Below are positions 7,200-11,720 of a stretch of DNA of 11,720 nucleotides, piece by piece (the first letter of the stretch is position 1; each line of letters starts with the position of its first letter). Source of the DNA: CAYVTV01 sp964526475 (GTDB lineage Bacteria > Bacteroidota > Bacteroidia > Bacteroidales > GCA-2748055); NCBI GenBank assembly GCA_964526475.1, contig CAZGKF010000068.1:1-11720 (forward strand). The letters run 5' to 3'. The position numbers and the translations under genes are program-made. The notes beneath the pieces are model-generated. The model ran no database searches and had not been told where the DNA came from. It saw only the letters and a list, made by a program, of their open reading frames with translations.

Positions 7200-8444
7200 A
7201 TGAGAAATATCTCACCCAGAGCATTTTCATTTCTGTTATTTGTGTTCATTCTTATTTCTGTTTCCTGTGAAAGACAAGATGTTGCCCCCCCTGTCCCTGA
7301 ATTTAAGTACAATGGAGATAAAAAGGCTGAAGCTCTGATAGCAGCTGATAATGAATTCGGGCTTGATCTTTTCCGGCTTATCGCTGAAGATGATGAATGC
7401 CCTGTGAACATGATGATGTCGCCTGTAAGTGTAGCTATGGCACTGGGAATGACATACAACGGAGCAGGGGGTGACACTAAAACTGCTTTTGAGGAAACTT
7501 TGAGATTGCAGAATTTTTCACGAGAAGAGATCAACAATATCCACCAGGCCTTAATTGATTATCTTCTGAAAGCTGATCCTAAAGTAATATTTGAAATAGC
7601 CAATTCGATTTGGTATCGTCTGGGATTTGATGTCTTGCAAGCTTTTATCGATGTGAATAAGAAACATTATTATGCAGATGTCAGGGAACTTGATTTTAAT
7701 CGTCCTGATGCTGTTAAAATAATTAATGACTGGTGTGCTGCAAATACCCGGGATAAAGTACAAGAAGTGCTTGATTATATTCCCGGTAATGCAGTTATGT
7801 ATCTGATAAATGCATTATATTTCAATGGGATGTGGAAGTATGAATTTAATACTAAAGACTCTCAGGCAGGAAATTTCTTTGGTGAAGATGGAGGCATAAT
7901 TAATGTCACGTACATGAAGAACGAAGGTTCATTCAGATATTTTCAAAATGATCTGATGAGCTCAGTTGAACTGCCATACGGAAATGGTAATTTCGTGATG
8001 AATATTTTCCTGCCTGTTGAAGGAAAGAAGATTCCGGATATCTTCGAAATTCTGGACAAAGATAACTGGGAAGAGTGGATGGGATCTTATGTTCAAAGAG
8101 AAGAGGTAGTTGTCCAATTACCCAGGTTCAAATATGAGTATAAAACACTTCTAAATAAACAGCTAAAGGAAATGGGTCTTACCATTGCATTTGAAGGGCC
8201 AGCAGATTTCTCCGGAATTTGTCCTGCTGCTGATCTGTTTATTTCACGCGTGATTCACCAGACTTTTATTGATGTTAATGAAAAAGGAACAGAAGCTGCT
8301 GCGGTAACTGTAGTGGAAATAAGAGAAAAGGTTTCTTTGAAGACTGATTTTAAAGTTGAAAGGCCGTTTATATATATTATCAGGGAAAAAAATACCGGAG
8401 CCTTATTGTTTATGGGTAAGGTTGAAAAACCGGAATATAAATAG
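7200..8444 (+). CDS. Serpin-family protease inhibitor, predicted lipoprotein (copy 2)
   Basis: 414 residues from the ATG at 7200. This start puts a hydrophobic segment (7-21) and the lipobox-like ISVSC (Cys23) directly at the N-terminus, matching copy 1. An upstream ATG at 7116 would add 28 charged residues before the signal and is rejected. The body is very similar to copy 1 throughout: MMMSPVSVAMALGMTYNGA at 71-89, VMYLINALYFNGMWKYEF at 199-216, RPFIYIIREKNTGALLFMG at 388-406. The hinge EKGTEAAAVTVVE (361-373) is identical, but the loop after it reads IREKVSLKTDF, so the predicted P1 is K377 (Arg at P3), suggesting trypsin-like or lysine-specific targets. It follows copy 1 by 111 bases with no terminator or good promoter between them, so co-transcription is likely. 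Confidence 0.93.
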   Translation: MRNISPRAFSFLLFVFILISVSCERQDVAPPVPEFKYNGDKKAEALIAADNEFGLDLFRLIAEDDECPVNMMMSPVSVAMALGMTYNGAGGDTKTAFEETLRLQNFSREEINNIHQALIDYLLKADPKVIFEIANSIWYRLGFDVLQAFIDVNKKHYYADVRELDFNRPDAVKIINDWCAANTRDKVQEVLDYIPGNAVMYLINALYFNGMWKYEFNTKDSQAGNFFGEDGGIINVTYMKNEGSFRYFQNDLMSSVELPYGNGNFVMNIFLPVEGKKIPDIFEILDKDNWEEWMGSYVQREEVVVQLPRFKYEYKTLLNKQLKEMGLTIAFEGPADFSGICPAADLFISRVIHQTFIDVNEKGTEAAAVTVVEIREKVSLKTDFKVERPFIYIIREKNTGALLFMGKVEKPEYK

Positions 8445-8496
8445 AACTTGGGTGAAAAGTTAGTTATGACTTCAGTTCGCAAATATATTTTCTCTT

Positions 8497-9663
8497 TTAC
8501 TTTAGCATATATGCTACCATTACTCCAAGATAGTTTCCCATCGCATACCCAATAATTCCGATAATCAATCCGGATATTACTATTTCTTTATTTTTCAATG
8601 CTGCAGCCACTACAGGAACAAATGGGGGAGACATTGATAATGCAACAGAGGTAATGATAAAATTATCAGCATCTATCTTAAAAAGGTAGGAGAAAATCGC
8701 ATGAAGCAGTAATGATCCCACAACTGCAAGTAAAATAAAAAGAAATATTGATGCAAGGAAAGTTGCATTTTCTGTTGAGAACATTTCGCTAATATCGGCC
8801 ATGGAGGCAACAACCAGACTAAATACCAGGATAAAGTACATCCCCAGCTGAAAGGTTTTTTTTATAGCATTAATACCCGGAAACAGTGAGGCTATTATTC
8901 CAAGAGTTGTGATCGTAAGAATGGCACCTACAGTTTGCGAATTTTTTGGCAACAAAAGAGATATACCACCTCCAATTGCAAAAATAAAAACCGAAAGTCC
9001 AAATGCTTTAAGGAGAGGAAAAAAAACGGTGCGTTCAAAAATACCTTCATATGATTCAAACTCATCTGTTATATTATTTGTTTGTTTCTGAAAGTCTTCA
9101 TTTTGATTTTTTTTAAATGGTTTCAAAAAAAGCAGGAAAAAACGCTGGGCGACAGTTAACAGAAAAAGCAGCACTAAGGCTCCAATTATCAGGTCGCTTG
9201 TATGTGTAAGAAGGTATGTTTCTTCATCAACATTAAGCATGGTAGCTATGGCTGCCAGATTAGGAGTGCCCCCTGAGTAAACACCTGTAAGCATCCCGGC
9301 AATTTTCCAGCCATCTGTAAAATAATATTTAAATACCTGGTAGCCAATAGTTATCATAATAAGCATTGATGCCATACCCAGCAGGAGAGAAAGGAAAGTT
9401 GTCCTGGCCAGGCGTACCCATTTTGCTACATTTTCAGAAAATAAAATAAGGGGAATTGCAAGGGGAATGGTAAGAGTGGTAATAATATCCTGTATTTCGT
9501 ATATATCAGAGGGGAGTATATTTATATTCCCGATTACTAATCCGACAGCATAGCAAATTACAATAGATCCGATTTTTCTTATTATTCTGAACCTGTTGCC
9601 GAGGGTTATTATCAGGACAGGAAAAAGAAGAAAAAAAAATACCAGCAATATTTTTCCGGACAT
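8497..9663 (-). CDS. DUF819-family integral membrane protein (putative transporter)
   Basis: 388 residues from the ATG at 9663. About ten hydrophobic segments are spread over the chain, interrupted by one hydrophilic loop around residues 183-209 (KPFKKNQNEDFQKQTNNI and following). Two signature blocks resemble the DUF819 (YjcL-like) family: GVYSGGTPNLAAIATML (127-143) and SMSPPFVPVVAAAL (343-356), both in glycine/proline-broken segments that in transporters often line the substrate path. Substrate and direction are unknown, and I know of no characterised member to lean on. The frame also opens at a TTG at 9708, but the ATG puts the first membrane helix at the N-terminus and is preferred. It converges on the second serpin (52-base gap) and diverges from fabI. 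Confidence 0.85.
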   Translation of the reverse strand: MSGKILLVFFFLLFPVLIITLGNRFRIIRKIGSIVICYAVGLVIGNINILPSDIYEIQDIITTLTIPLAIPLILFSENVAKWVRLARTTFLSLLLGMASMLIMITIGYQVFKYYFTDGWKIAGMLTGVYSGGTPNLAAIATMLNVDEETYLLTHTSDLIIGALVLLFLLTVAQRFFLLFLKPFKKNQNEDFQKQTNNITDEFESYEGIFERTVFFPLLKAFGLSVFIFAIGGGISLLLPKNSQTVGAILTITTLGIIASLFPGINAIKKTFQLGMYFILVFSLVVASMADISEMFSTENATFLASIFLFILLAVVGSLLLHAIFSYLFKIDADNFIITSVALSMSPPFVPVVAAALKNKEIVISGLIIGIIGYAMGNYLGVMVAYMLK

Positions 9664-9818
9664 GTGAGATGGTTTCAGAGTTAAAATATTGAGGTGAAAA
9701 ATAAACAAGAAATTTTTAATTTACAAAATTTTGCAAATATGATAATAATTTGATCCTGAATTTAGTAAGGTAATGATGAACCTCATTAATTCATATTTGT
9801 TATTATAAGGCTATGTAA

Positions 9819-9851
9819 TTGTAATTTTATCAGTTAACAAAATTACTTTTG
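9819..9851 (+). promoter_or_regulatory. Candidate fabI promoter with overlapping palindrome
   Basis: TACTTTTG (9844-9851) fits TAnnTTTG fully. A TTG (9819-9821) lies 22 bases upstream, slightly further than the usual 19-20. The ATG is 22 bases past the box, leaving a very short leader. The box is embedded in the inverted repeat acaaaa-ttac-ttttgt (9837-9852), flanked by gtta and taac, a possible operator. Confidence 0.45.
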
Positions 9852-9873
9852 TAATAACATTAATATTAAAACC

Positions 9874-10704
9874 ATGACGCATAATCTTCTAAAGGGAAAA
9901 AAAGGAATTATCTTCGGTGCTCTCAACGACATGTCAATAGCATGGAAAGTAGCAGAGAGAGCCTATGATGAAGGCGCGCTCTTTACCTTATCAAATACTC
10001 CGGTTGCTTTAAGACTCGGGACCATTGAAGTTCTGGCTAAAAAAACCAAAGCTCTGGTAATACCCGCAGATGCCACTAAGGTGGAAGATATTCAAAAAGT
10101 CTTTGCCGCTTCTATGGAACATTTTGATGGTAAGATTGATTTCGTGCTTCATTCTATTGGGATGTCGCCTAATGTTAGAAAAGGTATCCCCTATGAAAAT
10201 ATAAATTATGATTTTTTTCACAAAACACTTGATATCTCAGCTCTCTCGTTTCATAAAATGTTGCAGGTTGCCGGAAAAATGGATGCAATAAATGAGTGGG
10301 GATCTGTGGTGGCTTTAAGTTATGTGGCAGCACAAAGAACTCTTTTCGGTTACAATGACATGGCTGATGCAAAATCCTTACTGGAATCAATAGCAAGAAG
10401 TTTTGGATATATTTATGGAAGAGATAAAAAAATAAGGATCAATACTGTCTCACAATCTCCCACTATGACGACCGCGGGGAGTGGGGTATCCGGCATTGAC
10501 ACACTGATAGATTTTACTGAAAGAATGTCGCCCCTGGGGAATGCTGATGCCGATGATTGTGCAGGGTATTGTATTACTCTCTTTTCTGATCTCACAAAGA
10601 AAGTGACAATGCAGAACCTTTATCATGATGGAGGCTTTTCAAGCATGGGCATGAGTCTTAAGGCAATTACCCAATATAATAAAAGTTTTGATGACTGTCC
10701 TTAA
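9874..10704 (+). CDS. fabI: Enoyl-[acyl-carrier-protein] reductase (NADH), FabI type
   Basis: Reduces trans-2-enoyl-ACP to acyl-ACP in the last step of each fatty-acid elongation cycle, in the cytoplasm. 276 residues, full length. The dinucleotide-binding N-terminus is of the divergent FabI form, GIIFGALNDMSIAWKVAE (11-28), followed by LHSIGMSPN (92-100). The catalytic set is intact: Y150 in ALSYVAAQRT, then Y160 and K167 in YNDMADAK, with the FabI spacing Y-x9-Y-x6-K. The substrate-loop region SQSPTMTTAGSGVSGID (193-209) and the C-terminal NLYHDGGFSSMGMS (248-261) are also typical. It is a single-gene unit, divergent from the DUF819 gene. No convincing terminator follows directly. Fatty-acid synthesis neighbours are absent, which is usual for fabI in this phylum. 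Confidence 0.96.
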   Translation: MTHNLLKGKKGIIFGALNDMSIAWKVAERAYDEGALFTLSNTPVALRLGTIEVLAKKTKALVIPADATKVEDIQKVFAASMEHFDGKIDFVLHSIGMSPNVRKGIPYENINYDFFHKTLDISALSFHKMLQVAGKMDAINEWGSVVALSYVAAQRTLFGYNDMADAKSLLESIARSFGYIYGRDKKIRINTVSQSPTMTTAGSGVSGIDTLIDFTERMSPLGNADADDCAGYCITLFSDLTKKVTMQNLYHDGGFSSMGMSLKAITQYNKSFDDCP

Positions 10705-10838
10705 AAATAATGCCCTTGATTTAATTACCTCACATACAAACCTCTCCATCCTCCTTTGTCAAAGCAAATCTATATACATATCTCCTGTTATCAGCATTGC
10801 AAGATCTGCTAATGAATTAAATTTCATTTAATTAAAAT

Positions 10839-10932
10839 AATATTCCGGTGCGCTGCACCTTTGTCCCCTACGACAAAATTTGTAGAAATGCATTTGAAAC
10901 ACGGAACCATAGATGCAGAGCACCGTAATATT
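10839..10932. repeat. Interrupted inverted repeat, 12 of 13 bases matching
   Basis: aatattccggtgc (10839-10851) pairs with gcaccgtaatatt (10920-10932), with one mismatch. It encloses 68 bases that contain further small palindromes, including the 6-bp stem tttgtc/gacaaa around ccctac (10860-10877) and aaatgcattt. It could be the folded ends of a small non-autonomous element. Confidence 0.5.
10847..10859. repeat. 13-bp palindrome with GCT loop
   Basis: ggtgc-gct-gcacc: a 5-bp stem and 3-base loop, the same size as the four CGTAG palindromes further right but with a different loop. It overlaps the left arm of the long inverted repeat, so the two structures are alternatives. Confidence 0.5.
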
Positions 10933-10952
10933 TAATTCTAACTTATGTATAT

Positions 10953-10980
10953 GGTGAAAATCATAGAATTGATTTTCACC
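10953..10980. repeat. 11-bp perfect hairpin with 6-base loop
   Basis: ggtgaaaatca (10953-10963), loop tagaat, tgattttcacc (10970-10980). It is the longest uninterrupted stem with a short loop in the window. No T-run follows on either strand, which argues against a simple terminator for fabI, 250 bases away. Confidence 0.65.
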
Positions 10981-11039
10981 GCAGTTCCGTCTGTTTTTCT
11001 CAGTGATAGAATTATAAAGGTCACGACTAATCGCCTATA

Positions 11040-11052
11040 ACCTCTACGAGGT
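11040..11052 (-). repeat. REP-like palindrome a (CGTAG on minus strand)
   Basis: acctc-tac-gaggt: 5-bp stem and 3-base loop. On the minus strand the apex reads C-GTA-G. First of four such units. Confidence 0.65.
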
Positions 11053-11073
11053 ATATTGCCGTATGTATAATTG

Positions 11074-11102
11074 TTGCTACAATACCTAAAGCCCTACGGG
11101 CT
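11074..11102 (-). repeat. REP-like palindrome b with conserved tail
   Basis: The palindrome agccc-tac-gggct occupies 11090-11102. Read on the minus strand it is followed by TTAGGTATTGTAGCAA (11074-11089), which matches the tail of unit c in 12 of 16 positions. Confidence 0.65.
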
Positions 11103-11134
11103 ATTGGTTTATTATGGTCTAATCAATTCTCCAT

Positions 11135-11163
11135 TCGCCGTAGGCGATATGGTTTTGTAGAAA
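11135..11163 (+). repeat. REP-like palindrome c with conserved tail
   Basis: The palindrome tcgcc-gta-ggcga (11135-11147) is followed by TATGGTTTTGTAGAAA. Its orientation is opposite to unit b, so b and c form an inverted pair with tails pointing outward, separated by 32 bases. Confidence 0.65.
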
Positions 11164-11186
11164 ATGAGCCCACCATAGTATATTTT

Positions 11187-11199
11187 ACCGCGTAGCGGT
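11187..11199 (+). repeat. REP-like palindrome d
   Basis: accgc-gta-gcggt: 5-bp stem and GTA loop in the same orientation as unit c, without the GTAG tail. It is flanked by TTAC on its right (11200-11204) and by ttac overlapping its left arm. Confidence 0.65.
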
Positions 11200-11264
11200 T
11201 TTACATTTTAATATTTATTTTTTTTAATTTTGTTTTGCTGCATTATTAATTAATCTGAATTGAC

Positions 11265-11720
11265 ATGAAACCCGGGACATTTACGCAAATGTATGTACAG
11301 CTGGTTTTTGCTGTGAAAAACAGGGATGCTGTATTGAAGAAAGATTTCCGGGAACGAGTATTCGAATACATAAGCGGAATAGTTACCAAATTGAAACATA
11401 AATCCATAATCATCAATGGAACATCAAACCATGTTCATATCTTATTCGGATTAAATCCGTCCGTTTCAGTTTCAGATACTGTTCACGATATAAAGAGAAG
11501 TTCTTCCCTTTTTATCAATAATGAAAAACTGTGCCCTGGCAGATTCTCCTGGCAGGAGGGTTATGGAGGTTTTACATATAGCCGTTCACAAATAGCAGAT
11601 GTTTACTATTACATTGAGAATCAGGAATCTCACCACAGAAAGAGAACTTTCCGGGAAGAATATATCGACATTCTTACTAAAAATGAGATAGAATTTGACC
11701 AGCAATTTCTGTTTGATTTC
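11265..11720 (+). CDS. Y1/HUH single-strand transposase, IS200-like or REP-associated (RAYT), 3' end cut by window edge
   Basis: 152 codons are read with no stop before the edge. Relatives I recall end around this length, so only a few residues are likely missing. The N-terminus MKPGTFTQMYVQLVFAVKNR is the family's first strand. The HUH metal-binding pair is HVH (56-58, in NGTSNHVHILFGL), and the nucleophilic tyrosine is Y116 in YYYIENQ, with the conserved Gln four residues later (Q120). GRFSWQEGYGGFTYSRSQ (92-109) is also typical. Such enzymes nick and join single-stranded DNA at hairpins rather than cutting double strands. No accessory TnpB/IscB gene is visible on the left. The lone gene beside a palindrome array favours a RAYT-like enzyme over a classic IS200, but what follows on the right is unseen. 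Confidence 0.9.
   Translation, partial: MKPGTFTQMYVQLVFAVKNRDAVLKKDFRERVFEYISGIVTKLKHKSIIINGTSNHVHILFGLNPSVSVSDTVHDIKRSSSLFINNEKLCPGRFSWQEGYGGFTYSRSQIADVYYYIENQESHHRKRTFREEYIDILTKNEIEFDQQFLFDF

Larger units (their letters stand above)
10705..11264. other. 560-bp palindrome-rich non-coding region between fabI and the Y1 transposase
   Basis: No gene was recognised. The left 110 bases are plain AT-rich DNA, with one AT-only 8-bp palindrome (10815-10833). From 10839 on, the region is packed with inverted repeats: a long interrupted pair (10839-10932), short hairpins inside it (10847-10859, 10860-10877), an 11-bp hairpin (10953-10980) and four 13-bp palindromes (11040-11199). Its density of single-strand-foldable elements directly upstream of a Y1 transposase suggests these are that enzyme's substrates or products. 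Confidence 0.7.

Noticed and set aside
7085..7537. Minus-strand open frame of 150 codons, with a similar 95-codon one at 5801-6088
   Set aside because: Their resemblance to each other simply mirrors the two duplicated serpin genes on the other strand; the signal peptides and lipoboxes are on the plus strand.
9664..9708. Longer TTG start for the DUF819 protein
   Set aside because: The ATG at 9663 directly precedes the first membrane helix, and there is no ribosome-binding site supporting the TTG.
10815..10833. AT-only palindrome (aattaaat-ttc-atttaatt) as a fabI terminator
   Set aside because: The stem has no G-C pair and no T-run follows, and such palindromes are expected by chance in DNA this AT-rich.
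11040..11199. A CRISPR array, because of short units at about 50-bp spacing
   Set aside because: The units are palindromes of differing sequence in both orientations, not identical direct repeats, and there are only four, with no cas genes.

Overview
The window looks like a chromosomal segment of a member of the Bacteroidota, probably Bacteroidales or a relative. Four things point there: an AT-rich sequence with few Shine-Dalgarno sites; promoter-like boxes of the Bacteroidota form TAnnTTTG; a 630-residue biosynthetic arginine decarboxylase and a 276-residue FabI of the type usual in that phylum; and an ECF sigma gene followed by a protein with an anti-sigma-like N-terminus and an outer-membrane barrel.

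Layout. The left part is all on the minus strand: a MltD-like lytic transglycosylase running off the left edge (1-1013), speA (1197-3089), a protein with an inner-membrane segment and a C-terminal beta-barrel (3481-4917), and an ECF sigma factor (4918-5517). The sigma stop codon directly abuts the barrel-protein start (TAG-ATG), so the two form a coupled pair. A 299-bp intergenic region with three strong hairpins (5518-5816) separates this from two tandem plus-strand serpin lipoproteins (5817-7088 and 7200-8444). These are recent-looking paralogues whose reactive-centre loops have diverged. A DUF819 membrane protein (minus, 8497-9663) and fabI (plus, 9874-10704) lie back to back, with divergent transcription.

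The right end (10705-11720) is accessory. About 560 bp of non-coding, palindrome-rich DNA precedes a Y1/HUH single-strand transposase of the IS200/RAYT type, which is truncated by the window edge. The non-coding stretch holds four 13-bp palindromes, each with a 5-bp stem and 3-base loop, spaced 45-52 bp. Their stems differ, but all share the apical motif CGTAG when read in one orientation. Two face one way and two the other, and the central inverted pair also shares a tail of the form GGTnTTGTAGnAA. This resembles a REP/BIME array beside its cognate transposase and is the most unusual structure in the window.

How the genes work together: the envelope is the common thread (murein turnover, sigma/barrel signalling pair, two protease-inhibitor lipoproteins, fatty-acid synthesis), but only the sigma/barrel pair and the serpin pair look like real units. 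Two minus-strand genes, speA and the sigma factor, have inverted repeats with the same core (aacccccat ... atgggggtt) in their upstream regions, which may be shared regulatory hairpins.
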